A DNA stretch of 64,000 nt from Pistacia vera (Eukaryota > Streptophyta > Magnoliopsida > Sapindales > Anacardiaceae), in NCBI RefSeq assembly GCF_008641045.1, contig NW_022195079.1, positions 1 through 64,000 of the forward strand, given 5' to 3'. Below the pieces are notes generated by a model. It was not told the origin of the DNA and searched no databases. It saw nothing but the letters and a program-made list of their open reading frames with translations. Shown piece by piece: positions 1 to 11,820 of this stretch. Position 1 is the first letter of the stretch; every line of letters starts with the position of its first letter. A program made the translations under genes and the position numbers.

Positions 1-3000
1 CAATGATTTAAAATTTTGGGTTATGACCCATCTCTATCATTTTTTTAAGAAAAAAAATAAAATAAAATAATGCAATGATTTTATATTGAATATCATTAAT
101 GTTGGATTATTTTGTGTTAAGGTAACTGGTAACCACGGATAAAAATTTTGATTGCTTTGATACACTTTATTTATAAACAATAAAAAAGAAATACAATTTT
201 TATTATATTGCTATGATCAATTTTTTTGCCCATTAATATTCTTAACTTTTGTCATAAAGACACATGTAGATAATTCATTAATATTATATATCCCAAATTA
301 ATTTTTATTTCAATTTTCACGTCTCAAACTGTATTGATTTATAATTATAATATGAATTACGTTATTATATGATAAAGAATATGTACTTATACATCAATTT
401 CACATTTTTTGATATACAAATGTTATTCACGAACTCCAAAATCTAGATATGATATATATTCTCACTTCCATAAAATGTAAGCCGCCTTTTTTAAAGAAAA
501 AATAAACGAAATATGAAGTTCATGATGTGCAAGGATTGACATGCAATTGTTTGTGATGGAAGCATAGGTCGTCACATTCTATGGAGAGGGGTTGAATGGG
601 TTACCCATTTGAGTTTTGGGCTTACAAGCCTTATTTAAGCCCAGACTTAGGTGGACAGCCCACATATCCATTATTTCAGTTTGAAGAGACGTTGGAATTA
701 CAACAATAACCTTGGCATGTGGCGTGATTATATGTAAGAGACACCCGTGAGTTTGAATGGGTTACCTGTTTGAGTTTTGGGCTTACAAGCCTTATTTAAG
801 CCCAGACTTAGGTGGACAGCCCACATATCCATTATTTCAGTTTGAAGAGACGTTGGAATTACAACAATAACCTTGGCATGTGGCGTGATTATATGTAAGA
901 GACACCCGTGAGTTTGAATGGGTTACCTGTTTGAGTTTTGGGCTTACAAGCCTTATTTAAGCCCAGACTTAGGTGGACAGCCCACATATCCATTATTTCA
1001 GTTTGAAGAGACGTTGGAATTACAACAATAACCTTGGCATGTGGCGTGATTATATGTAAGAGACACCCGTGAGTTTGAATGGGTTACCTGTTTGAGTTTT
1101 GGGCTTACAAGCCTTATTTAAGCCCAGACTTAGGTGGACAGCCCACATATCCATTATTTCAGTTTGAAGAGACGTTGGAATTACAACAATAACCTTGGCA
1201 TGTGGCGTGATTATATGTAAGAGACACCCGTGAGTTTGAATGGGTTACCTGTTTGAGTTTTGGGCTTACAAGCCTTATTTAAGCCCAGACTTAGGTGGAC
1301 AGCCCACATATCCATTATTTCAGTTTGAAGAGACGTTGGAATTACAACAATAACCTTGGCATGTGGCGTGATTATATGTAAGAGACACCCGTGAGTTTGA
1401 ATGGGTTACCTGTTTGAGTTTTGGGCTTACAAGCCTTATTTAAGCCCAGACTTAGGTGGACAGCCCACATATCCATTATTTCAGTTTGAAGAGACGTTGG
1501 AATTACAACAATAACCTTGGCATGTGGCGTGATTATATGTAAGAGACACCCGTGAGTTTGAATGGGTTACCTGTTTGAGTTTTGGGCTTACAAGCCTTAT
1601 TTAAGCCCAGACTTAGGTGGACAGCCCACATATCCATTATTTCAGTTTGAAGAGACGTTGGAATTACAACAATAACCTTGGCATGTGGCGTGATTATATG
1701 TAAGAGACACCCGTGAGTTTGAATGGGTTACCTGTTTGAGTTTTGGGCTTACAAGCCTTATTTAAGCCCAGACTTAGGTGGACAGCCCACATATCCATTA
1801 TTTCAGTTTGAAGAGACGTTGGAATTACAACAATAACCTTGGCATGTGGCGTGATTATATGTAAGAGACACCCGTGAGTTTGAATGGGTTACCTGTTTGA
1901 GTTTTGGGCTTACAAGCCTTATTTAAGCCCAGACTTAGGTGGACAGCCCACATATCCATTATTTCAGTTTGAAGAGACGTTGGAATTACAACAATAACCT
2001 TGGCATGTGGCGTGATTATATGTAAGAGACACCCGTGAGTTTGAATGGGTTACCTGTTTGAGTTTTGGGCTTACAAGCCTTATTTAAGCCCAGACTTAGG
2101 TGGACAGCCCACATATCCATTATTTCAGTTTGAAGAGACGTTGGAATTACAACAATAACCTTGGCATGTGGCGTGATTATATGTAAGAGACACCCGTGAG
2201 TTTGAATGGGTTACCTGTTTGAGTTTTGGGCTTACAAGCCTTATTTAAGCCCAGACTTAGGTGGACAGCCCACATATCCATTATTTCAGTTTGAAGAGAC
2301 GTTGGAATTACAACAATAACCTTGGCATGTGGCGTGATTATATGTAAGAGACACCCGTGAGTTTGAATGGGTTACCTGTTTGAGTTTTGGGCTTACAAGC
2401 CTTATTTAAGCCCAGACTTAGGTGGACAGCCCACATATCCATTATTTCAGTTTGAAGAGACGTTGGAATTACAACAATAACCTTGGCATGTGGCGTGATT
2501 ATATGTAAGAGACACCCGTGAGTTTGAATGGGTTACCTGTTTGAGTTTTGGGCTTACAAGCCTTATTTAAGCCCAGACTTAGGTGGACAGCCCACATATC
2601 CATTATTTCAGTTTGAAGAGACGTTGGAATTACAACAATAACCTTGGCATGTGGCGTGATTATATGTAAGAGACACCCGTGAGTTTGAATGGGTTACCTG
2701 TTTGAGTTTTGGGCTTACAAGCCTTATTTAAGCCCAGACTTAGGTGGACAGCCCACATATCCATTATTTCAGTTTGAAGAGACGTTGGAATTACAACAAT
2801 AACCTTGGCATGTGGCGTGATTATATGTAAGAGACACCCGTGAGTTTGAATGGGTTACCTGTTTGAGTTTTGGGCTTACAAGCCTTATTTAAGCCCAGAC
2901 TTAGGTGGACAGCCCACATATCCATTATTTCAGTTTGAAGAGACGTTGGAATTACAACAATAACCTTGGCATGTGGCGTGATTATATGTAAGAGACACCC

Positions 3001-6000
3001 GTGAGTTTGAATGGGTTACCTGTTTGAGTTTTGGGCTTACAAGCCTTATTTAAGCCCAGACTTAGGTGGACAGCCCACATATCCATTATTTCAGTTTGAA
3101 GAGACGTTGGAATTACAACAATAACCTTGGCATGTGGCGTGATTATATGTAAGAGACACCCGTGAGTTTGAATGGGTTACCTGTTTGAGTTTTGGGCTTA
3201 CAAGCCTTATTTAAGCCCAGACTTAGGTGGACAGCCCACATATCCATTATTTCAGTTTGAAGAGACGTTGGAATTACAACAATAACCTTGGCATGTGGCG
3301 TGATTATATGTAAGAGACACCCGTGAGTTTGAATGGGTTACCTGTTTGAGTTTTGGGCTTACAAGCCTTATTTAAGCCCAGACTTAGGTGGACAGCCCAC
3401 ATATCCATTATTTCAGTTTGAAGAGACGTTGGAATTACAACAATAACCTTGGCATGTGGCGTGATTATATGTAAGAGACACCCGTGAGTTTGAATGGGTT
3501 ACCTGTTTGAGTTTTGGGCTTACAAGCCTTATTTAAGCCCAGACTTAGGTGGACAGCCCACATATCCATTATTTCAGTTTGAAGAGACGTTGGAATTACA
3601 ACAATAACCTTGGCATGTGGCGTGATTATATGTAAGAGACACCCGTGAGTTTGAATGGGTTACCTGTTTGAGTTTTGGGCTTACAAGCCTTATTTAAGCC
3701 CAGACTTAGGTGGACAGCCCACATATCCATTATTTCAGTTTGAAGAGACGTTGGAATTACAACAATAACCTTGGCATGTGGCGTGATTATATGTAAGAGA
3801 CACCCGTGAGTTTGAATGGGTTACCTGTTTGAGTTTTGGGCTTACAAGCCTTATTTAAGCCCAGACTTAGGTGGACAGCCCACATATCCATTATTTCAGT
3901 TTGAAGAGACGTTGGAATTACAACAATAACCTTGGCATGTGGCGTGATTATATGTAAGAGACACCCGTGAGTTTGAATGGGTTACCTGTTTGAGTTTTGG
4001 GCTTACAAGCCTTATTTAAGCCCAGACTTAGGTGGACAGCCCACATATCCATTATTTCAGTTTGAAGAGACGTTGGAATTACAACAATAACCTTGGCATG
4101 TGGCGTGATTATATGTAAGAGACACCCGTGAGTTTGAATGGGTTACCTGTTTGAGTTTTGGGCTTACAAGCCTTATTTAAGCCCAGACTTAGGTGGACAG
4201 CCCACATATCCATTATTTCAGTTTGAAGAGACGTTGGAATTACAACAATAACCTTGGCATGTGGCGTGATTATATGTAAGAGACACCCGTGAGTTTGAAT
4301 GGGTTACCTGTTTGAGTTTTGGGCTTACAAGCCTTATTTAAGCCCAGACTTAGGTGGACAGCCCACATATCCATTATTTCAGTTTGAAGAGACGTTGGAA
4401 TTACAACAATAACCTTGGCATGTGGCGTGATTATATGTAAGAGACACCCGTGAGTTTGAATGGGTTACCTGTTTGAGTTTTGGGCTTACAAGCCTTATTT
4501 AAGCCCAGACTTAGGTGGACAGCCCACATATCCATTATTTCAGTTTGAAGAGACGTTGGAATTACAACAATAACCTTGGCATGTGGCGTGATTATATGTA
4601 AGAGACACCCGTGAGTTTGAATGGGTTACCTGTTTGAGTTTTGGGCTTACAAGCCTTATTTAAGCCCAGACTTAGGTGGACAGCCCACATATCCATTATT
4701 TCAGTTTGAAGAGACGTTGGAATTACAACAATAACCTTGGCATGTGGCGTGATTATATGTAAGAGACACCCGTGAGTTTGAATGGGTTACCTGTTTGAGT
4801 TTTGGGCTTACAAGCCTTATTTAAGCCCAGACTTAGGTGGACAGCCCACATATCCATTATTTCAGTTTGAAGAGACGTTGGAATTACAACAATAACCTTG
4901 GCATGTGGCGTGATTATATGTAAGAGACACCCGTGAGTTTGAATGGGTTACCTGTTTGAGTTTTGGGCTTACAAGCCTTATTTAAGCCCAGACTTAGGTG
5001 GACAGCCCACATATCCATTATTTCAGTTTGAAGAGACGTTGGAATTACAACAATAACCTTGGCATGTGGCGTGATTATATGTAAGAGACACCCGTGAGTT
5101 TGAATGGGTTACCTGTTTGAGTTTTGGGCTTACAAGCCTTATTTAAGCCCAGACTTAGGTGGACAGCCCACATATCCATTATTTCAGTTTGAAGAGACGT
5201 TGGAATTACAACAATAACCTTGGCATGTGGCGTGATTATATGTAAGAGACACCCGTGAGTTTGAATGGGTTACCTGTTTGAGTTTTGGGCTTACAAGCCT
5301 TATTTAAGCCCAGACTTAGGTGGACAGCCCACATATCCATTATTTCAGTTTGAAGAGACGTTGGAATTACAACAATAACCTTGGCATGTGGCGTGATTAT
5401 ATGTAAGAGACACCCGTGAGTTTGAATGGGTTACCTGTTTGAGTTTTGGGCTTACAAGCCTTATTTAAGCCCAGACTTAGGTGGACAGCCCACATATCCA
5501 TTATTTCAGTTTGAAGAGACGTTGGAATTACAACAATAACCTTGGCATGTGGCGTGATTATATGTAAGAGACACCCGTGAGTTTGAATGGGTTACCTGTT
5601 TGAGTTTTGGGCTTACAAGCCTTATTTAAGCCCAGACTTAGGTGGACAGCCCACATATCCATTATTTCAGTTTGAAGAGACGTTGGAATTACAACAATAA
5701 CCTTGGCATGTGGCGTGATTATATGTAAGAGACACCCGTGAGTTTGAATGGGTTACCTGTTTGAGTTTTGGGCTTACAAGCCTTATTTAAGCCCAGACTT
5801 AGGTGGACAGCCCACATATCCATTATTTCAGTTTGAAGAGACGTTGGAATTACAACAATAACCTTGGCATGTGGCGTGATTATATGTAAGAGACACCCGT
5901 GAGTTTGAATGGGTTACCTGTTTGAGTTTTGGGCTTACAAGCCTTATTTAAGCCCAGACTTAGGTGGACAGCCCACATATCCATTATTTCAGTTTGAAGA

Positions 6001-6274
6001 GACGTTGGAATTACAACAATAACCTTGGCATGTGGCGTGATTATATGTAAGAGACACCCGTGAGTTTGAATGGGTTACCTGTTTGAGTTTTGGGCTTACA
6101 AGCCTTATTTAAGCCCAAACTTAGGTGGACAGCCCAAAAAAGCTTACAATGTCCTTGTTGGTTTTGACTATGGCCTAGAAAATTATAACAAGAAATATTG
6201 TCACGATTCTCAGTGCACTTAAAATGGGTAACTATACTCAAACGTGAGTTGAAACTCTAATTCTCTCCCTAACA
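1..6274 (+). mobile_element. Ty1/copia LTR (relic copy 1), left end outside window
   Basis: The stretch ends in ...CTAACA immediately before a tRNA-Met primer binding site, as a 5' LTR does, and a copia-type gag remnant follows. Positions 1-590 match 24,872-25,465 closely, and 6,137-6,730 match 25,690-26,287, so the same element occurs twice in the window. The LTR is swollen from about 1 kb in the second copy to more than 6 kb here by a satellite at 590-6,136. The 5' LTR boundary is not visible and may lie before base 1. The assignment rests on the primer site and gag; the LTR extent is inferred. Confidence 0.6.
590..6136. repeat. 161-bp satellite, about 34.5 near-identical copies
   Basis: The start GTTTGAATGG recurs at 751, 912, 1073 and so on to 6,064, exactly 33 steps of 161 bp. 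The first unit (from 590) differs slightly (GTTGAATGGG, then CCCATTTGAG), and the last partial unit has AAGCCCAAAC in place of AAGCCCAGAC. The internal units look identical on reading. Each unit holds GGGCTTACAAGCC...AAGCCC inverted elements and no reading frame. The related copy at 25,465-25,690 has only about 1.4 units, with several substitutions, so this array is a local expansion within an LTR. Confidence 0.97.
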
Positions 6275-6276
6275 AG

Positions 6277-6288
6277 TGGTATCAGAGC
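6277..6288 (+). other. Copia primer binding site (tRNA-Met)
   Basis: TGGTATCAGAGC is the canonical Ty1/copia primer binding site, complementary to the 3' end of initiator tRNA-Met. It lies two bases after the LTR end ...AACA. It fixes the LTR/leader boundary and the element's plus orientation. Confidence 0.85.
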
Positions 6289-6467
6289 ATATCCTGACAA
6301 GTTGCTTCAGTTGATCCTTACCCATTTTGATTGTTTTTATGTGCATCTGAGTGGTCTGGTAGTTAGATGAAATCTGATTTGTGTTGCGTTTTCATTATAG
6401 ATCTGTTGTGTGTCTGTGTGTGCACTTATGTTCGTTGTGTTAGTATCTGTCTGATTGTCTTTTCATC

Positions 6468-7150
6468 ATGAGTTTTTTTACTGAAAGAGAATCTACTCAT
6501 AGACCATCTATGTTAAGATGACCTAACTATTATACATGAAGATATAGGAAGCGTGTTTTTCTTAAGTCTATAGATAAAAGAGTCTGGTCTACGGTTGTGA
6601 ATGGATGGACAGCCTCGATTATTGTTGAAAATGAAGTGTCTAGACCAAAACATATTGCTAATTGGACTATTGATGAGATAACTCTTGCAAATTATAATTC
6701 TAAAGCTCTTCATGCTCTTTTTAATGCTGTGAATGTGAACCAAATGAAAATCATTACTAATTATGAGCTTGTTAAAGATACTTAGGATAGGCTTCAAGTT
6801 AAGAATGAGAGAACTAGTACCGTTAAAAGAAATAGGCTTAGAAGACTTGTCACTAATTTTAAAAATCTGAACATGGATGATGATAAGACTATAACTGAAT
6901 TTTATAGAGTTTGTGATATTTCTAACTAATGTTTTTCCTTGGGAAGAACACATTCAAATTTTGAAATTGTTAGGAAAGTGATTTGCTCTTTACCTTAGAG
7001 GTTTATGTCAAAGGTTACCACGATTAAAGAATGTCGAGATATGAATGCTATGGACATTGATGAACTCATTGGCTCTCTCCAAACCTATGAGCTGAATCTA
7101 CAACGTTGGGAAAAACAGAAATCGAGCAAAGGTTTGGCTCTCAAACATGA
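6468..7150 (+). pseudogene. Decayed copia gag (UBN2-type), relic copy 1
   Basis: Remnant of the capsid (gag) part of a Ty1/copia polyprotein. An ATG at 6,468 opens the frame, but stops appear within 20 codons. A recognisable stretch at 6,560-6,785 contains FLKSIDKRVWS, NGWTAS and NSKALHALFNAV, typical of the UBN2 gag family (LKSID, NSKAL.ALF). Downstream in shifted frames are ETIT/EFY-like text near 6,890-6,920 and MDIDELIGSLQTYEL near 7,040-7,100, also typical gag. After about 7,150 the similarity ends, with no protease, integrase or reverse transcriptase, so the element is truncated. Stops and frameshifts make it non-functional. Confidence 0.75.
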
Positions 7151-10100
7151 GGTTGGTTTGAAAAGATAACAACATAAACAATATGCAGCATCATTCTCAA
7201 CACTATATTCCAACTAGTAAGAATATTTGTCAAACTAAGAACATTGGAAACTCCGTTCATGATCACCAGATTTTGATTTGGGAAACTGATGGTTGCGAGG
7301 TTGCGAGGTTGACAAGGACCTTTTTGTAGATAATGCATTCTGACTTGGTCTCAAACATTAGGATGATAAAACGTAATTCTTGGTCGAAATCTAGGATCAA
7401 AAGGAAGATTTTCCAAGTCAACTTCGGAGCAATTTTTCTTTGAAAAAGGTTGGTTTTCATGATCATTGACACCAGAACAAAGTTGAGATGTCTCAACAAT
7501 TGACTTTCTTTTAAAATATTTTTCCATATCTAAGTACAAAGAAATAAAATTATATAAATACAAAGAAATAAATTAACTCATGAATTGAATTCTATAATAA
7601 CTATAGAAATTCTAAATTTTTCAACTTAAAGTTTTTTAATCATCAACTTAAAGTCTTAAAGACTTACAATACATAAAAATAAAAGCCTTCTTGATTGTAT
7701 CTATATTTCTATTTCTATTATCCATATATTATTTTTCTTCCAAATTTTGTGACCACAAAACAATCATTTACCTATCACAAAATATTGGAATCTAAAAGCT
7801 TCCCCTTTTTTCCTAAAAGTTTTCTCAATAAAAGTTTCAATGCACAATGCTATTATACTTAAAGATCTTGAAGTTTCTTAACGGATTTGAAAAACAAAAT
7901 AAACTTGAATTGAGGAAAGTAAGAGAGAAGAGGGAAAGTGGTTAGACTGAAAAGCGTAAGACTCTTGTTTCTTTCATTAAACTTTTTCAACAACAACGCA
8001 ACATTACACAGGAAGGTTTTATATAAGCAACAGTACATACCGTATTGGATTAAGTTTATGTTTCTTACATTTTAGTCCCTTTGCCTAATATTTCCCCTTA
8101 AATAAAGCATATTTGCTTTCAGTACATTTCCCCTCAAATAAAACATATTTGCTCTCAGTCTTTGCCTAATATTTTCCCTTAAACAAAGCTTCATATATGC
8201 ATATCTCAAGTGAATGTTCATTCTGCACACTTCAACTATCTGTACCATTTCATAACTAAGAAACTTTGCTTCACAATTAGGATTAGTACTTTATTTTGCT
8301 TTATATACAACACTTGTACACACTTTCAAAGCTGCAAACCTCACCTGATCAACCACTACTCAACAGGTCAGTCAAATCAGTATAAACTTTCAAAGCTACA
8401 ATTTATTCAAAAACAGTATAAACTTTCAAGCCTGCAAACAAACTCCAACTAATCAATCACTACTCAGCAGGTCATTCTCCCAGACAAAGCTAAAAAATCA
8501 GACCGAAATCAGATTCTTTTTAAAGGCGATTATTGTCGAGGGAGAGAGAATTACAGGGATTAATTAGCATTTGGTTCATTTGTTGTAAACAAGAAACAAG
8601 AAATTTCTTCGTATTTTTTAATTCAGCAATCTCTTGATTCATATCATGTAATATGAAGAAGAGAATAAGTGTTTTCTACCTTTGTTCAATAATGCAAAAG
8701 AAGAACATCATTAATTTATATATATGTGTGTGTCTTTTAGTTTACCTCAATTCAATCCATATTTCATTAAACATATATATGGATGATTAATTAAAGCTTG
8801 AAATGTAAAAATTAAAAATATTTTATTCCTTCTCTTAGAATTATCATTTATTTTAAGATCAATAAAAGAATTAAATTATATAGTGCATATTTTTTGCGTA
8901 TTTTGTGTTACGATTCACAAAAATTAAATGATTTGGTCAAAGTTCCCACCCCAATCCCATGGAACTAGAACAAAAAACGGTCGGTTCCGGTTCCTAAATG
9001 CCTAAAACTGGAACCTGAAACTCAAGTCCCGGTTTCGGGTACCCAAAAAATTTAATAGACCCCTACTATTCACAAAAATGACAAATATACCATGTGAAAA
9101 TTACAGTACACCTAAATTGTTTACAAAAATTACAAATACACCCTACATTCCAAGTACTATTCCCAAAATTAAAATTACATAATATTTTAAATAACATAAC
9201 ATCTCATGTTTTATGCTCTAAATTTGCAATGGGTATTTATTCGTCAAATGCATTCATTTCTACAAAATAAATACAAGAAAAGCGATTAGTATTTTAAAAA
9301 AGTGTTAAATGTTGGTTATAAATGAGAATTTCGGTGTTGATGTATGTATTATTATTGCTTCAATTCTCTAGTGTTCAAATGACTAAGATTTTCTCCTGTG
9401 AGCTTTTTTGCATCAATGGATTTATCGGAAAAGTAAGCCTTAAAATGGGTAAATGATATGGTTCAGTAAATTAATTATTAATATGCTGAGATTAATTTTT
9501 GATATATTTTAAAGCTTCTGGGACCCGATCAATAAAAATTGAAGACAAAGAGAAAACACATGTACTCGTGATTTTCATGGAGGCTTATATCGTAATCATC
9601 CAAGAGGACCAAGAGAATATACATACCATAGAAAACATTTTAGAAAAGCTGTAATCGTGACTTTCATAGAGTCTTATCTCATAAACATCCAATAGTTAAA
9701 TAACTATAAACATTCACAAGTTAAGTATAATCGTTACCACATAATCATTACTAAATGTACTTTTTTGTTTGTCTTCTATAGATAAAGTTTATCAGAATAA
9801 TCAAAAGTTTTGATCCATAAGTGGTTTATAAAACATCTCATGAAATAGTTATCAATGAGTTGTCTTAACATGGCCGGATACACGCTAAAACTACTCATGA
9901 ATAAAAAAAAAAAAGATCAAACCAATACATTAAAACGTGTGTGTGTGTGTGTGTTTTTAAACTTTGTAAAGAAAAAGTGTATCAAAATTTTTAAATTTTC
10001 TTAGTTAATGGTCTTAAACTGTGCACGATTCTTTTTTTTTTTTTTTTTCAATCTTGTTGTTCGATTCATTACATAGAGAATATTGAGTTGCAGTCCAGAT

Positions 10101-10480
10101 TTTAAATAAATGAGGTAATTATACAGAAAAAAATTTCAATAATCCAAGATAATTAATTTAGGAGACTTAGGAGTAGTCTTATTATTTACTTTCTAGACAA
10201 ACTGTGCTAAAGCAGAGCAAAGTTAAAGAGAAATACATATATATATATAATATCGAAAGCTGTAAAGCATTATATTGAGGCTCGATACTATGAGAAGAGT
10301 TACAAGCAAATGATAAGTTCTATATACCTTTTAATTTGCATATAAATATTGTTACAGGAGTGTTGAAGCATGCTTGTGGAACCCCTAAATGAAATGTATG
10401 ATATTAATTAACCTCCTCAAAGCCAAAGCCAAAGCCAAAGCTAATATCTAATGCAGTAATAATAATATATCTACTCTAAA
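7150..10480. other. AT-rich spacer without recognised genes
   Basis: No convincing coding sequence on either strand; the short open frames here (for example 8,210-8,452) have no recognisable motif. Contents seen: a (GT)n microsatellite at about 9,938-9,956, a poly-T run at about 10,031-10,047, an AT-dinucleotide run near 10,230-10,250 and an AAAGCC hexamer repeat at about 10,418-10,441. The right end leads into the exon-1 region of the first DUF4220 locus. Confidence 0.6.
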
Positions 10481-10567
10481 AATTCTCAATTGTCTTTGAG
10501 AACTTCCATCAATTTTCTCTCGTAAATCTCCTCTCTTTCATTTGGGACTGAGAATCGTGAAGCAGTG
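10480..10567 (+). promoter_or_regulatory. DUF4220-type 5' exon 1, split by a retrotransposon
   Basis: The text from TTCTCAATTGTCTTTGAGAA through CTGAGAATCGTGAAGCAGTG matches the non-coding first exon seen upstream of the other DUF4220 copies (29,745-29,860; 29,950-30,065; 43,345-43,415; 60,240-60,315). Here the match stops at CAGTG, exactly where a copia element begins, and CAGTG reappears after that element at 18,475. The exon therefore belonged to the locus at 19,330-21,480 before the insertion. The splice donor CTCCAG|GTTAG is not recognisable on the far side. Confidence 0.65.
10563..10567. repeat. Target site duplication CAGTG (left)
   Basis: CAGTG here and at 18,475-18,479 flank the copia element exactly. 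The undisturbed paralogous exon reads CACTG at this point, confirming it as host sequence. Confidence 0.7.
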
Positions 10568-10920
10568 TATTTGATAAATACACCCATGATGAAGGGGTGT
10601 GAGAAGTGGAAACTGCCAAAAGCAGTTTCTCACGAACCGTTCCCATATAAAAGGAAGGTTTTTTCTTTTAGAAATGGTTATTGACTAAAAACTCACCAAA
10701 AACGAAAAGGAAAAGTACGCTCTCTCTCTCTAGAATTTGGAAAACAGAAATACGATTTGTGGTTTTTCTTCCAGATTACTTTGTTGCTTCAGAGAAAAGG
10801 AAAGGAGGTATTTATGCTGTGTTAATTCATTGTAGTTCATTTATGTACAAATGTGATTGCAATGGTGACTATGATCTTGGGATAATGTTAGGATATGTGT
10901 TATTCTATGTTATTTCCAAC
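10568..10920 (+). repeat. 5' LTR of the copia element
   Basis: About 353 bp aligning along its whole length with 18,133-18,474. Shared landmarks: ACCCATGAT, AACTGCCAAA, TCTCACGAACCGTTCCC, CATATAAA (a likely TATA box near 10,646), TCTCTCTCTAGAATTTGG and GATCTTGGGATAA. It ends TTCCAACA, right before the primer site. Confidence 0.85.
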
Positions 10921-10922
10921 AT

Positions 10923-10941
10923 TGGTATCAGAGCCGTGGTT
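10923..10941 (+). other. Copia primer binding site (tRNA-Met)
   Basis: TGGTATCAGAGCCGTGGTT, a long match to the complement of initiator tRNA-Met 3' sequence, two bases after the 5' LTR. Confidence 0.9.
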
Positions 10942-11312
10942 CATATTGTTTTAAATTCATACTGTTAATGTTGAAGCATGTTATTGGTTTGTCAAATGCA
11001 GTTCTGAATTTTTCAAATTTTGTATGTAAAAAGTTGTCTTTTTGGTATTGATAATTAGACCATTAAATTCCTTATGAAATTATGAAGAAAATGGTTTTTG
11101 ATTCATAAAAAATGGAGTTAAAATGACTTAGATATGCCTTTTGGAAGTTTCGGGTTTCGTATGGGTTGATTTCTGGGTCGAGTACCCAGTTGCAGACCCG
11201 GACAGAGGTTGAAGACGACAGAAACCGACACGTCATTTTCGATCCAGCCTTCTGAATGACATGTCGTTTTTTTTTGTTTTACTTCTTTTTTGAAAAAAAT
11301 TCACATAAACGT

Positions 11313-11375
11313 GGTTGGTGAGACTTGAACCCAAGTCTCCATGGTTGAAGCTCAATTCCCTTACCCCTAGGCTAA
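11313..11375 (-). other. tRNA-like segment in the copia leader
   Basis: On the minus strand the segment reads TTAGCCTAGGGGTAAGGG, resembling a pol III A box and D arm, then about 25 bases later a seven-base-pair hairpin GAGACTTGGGTTCAAGTCTC with a B-box-like GGTTCAAGTC, followed by ACCA. Spacing and order fit a degenerate tRNA or tRNA-derived piece. An acceptor stem is not evident, so I do not call a functional tRNA. Confidence 0.35.
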
Positions 11376-11639
11376 TTTTGCTTTTGTGTTAACTGTATTC
11401 ACAAGCCCAATATAGTCCTATTCGGCCCAACCCATAACCAAAATAAAAGGGGTCAAGTTGCCCCGTGGACCCGACCCAAATGAACAAACGGGTTAATCAA
11501 ACCCGGTAATTAGTCAAACCCGACCCATAAGACCAAACGGGTCAGTCAACACCCGACCTGTAAGTCAACAAGGTCAACGGGTCAAAATCGGGTTAGGATT
11601 GACCCGGTTTTGTGTGGGACAGGTCGGCCTGACCCGAAT

Positions 11640-11820
11640 TTGTGTGAGCGCGTGAAGTGCCATGTCGGCGCGTGGCCGCTTCTGGGAAGCGCGTAGGGGG
11701 CGCGTGGAAGCTCCTGCCGGCGCGTGGGAGCGTGTGGAAACTCTTGCCGATACGTGAGGGCACGTGGCCGCTTCTGGGCGGCGCATGGGGGTGCGTGACT
11801 GCTCCTGCCGGCGCGTGAAG
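11640..11820. repeat. GC-rich tandem segment (about 92-bp period) in the leader
   Basis: CGTGGCCGCTTCTGGG occurs at 11,671 and again at 11,763, 92 bp apart, and GCTCCTGCCGGCGCGTG also recurs. The block is dense in GCGCGTG and CpG, in contrast to the AT-rich surroundings. Long overlapping minus-strand frames across it are a by-product of GC content. Confidence 0.7.

Noticed and set aside
590..6136. Regularly spaced repeats that might suggest a CRISPR array
   Set aside because: The whole 161-bp unit repeats, with no unique spacers, and the context is a plant retrotransposon LTR.
6041..6241. 66-codon minus-strand open frame (and the similar one at 25,570-25,794)
   Set aside because: Antisense to LTR repeat and flank sequence; no family motif. 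It exists because the repeat unit lacks stops there.
8210..8452. 80-codon plus-strand open frame
   Set aside because: No recognisable domain, no start context or splice signals, AT-rich spacer.
11313..11375. A functional tRNA gene
   Set aside because: The T-arm-like hairpin and A-box-like text are present but no acceptor stem pairing is visible, and it sits inside a retrotransposon leader; kept only as a tRNA-like segment.
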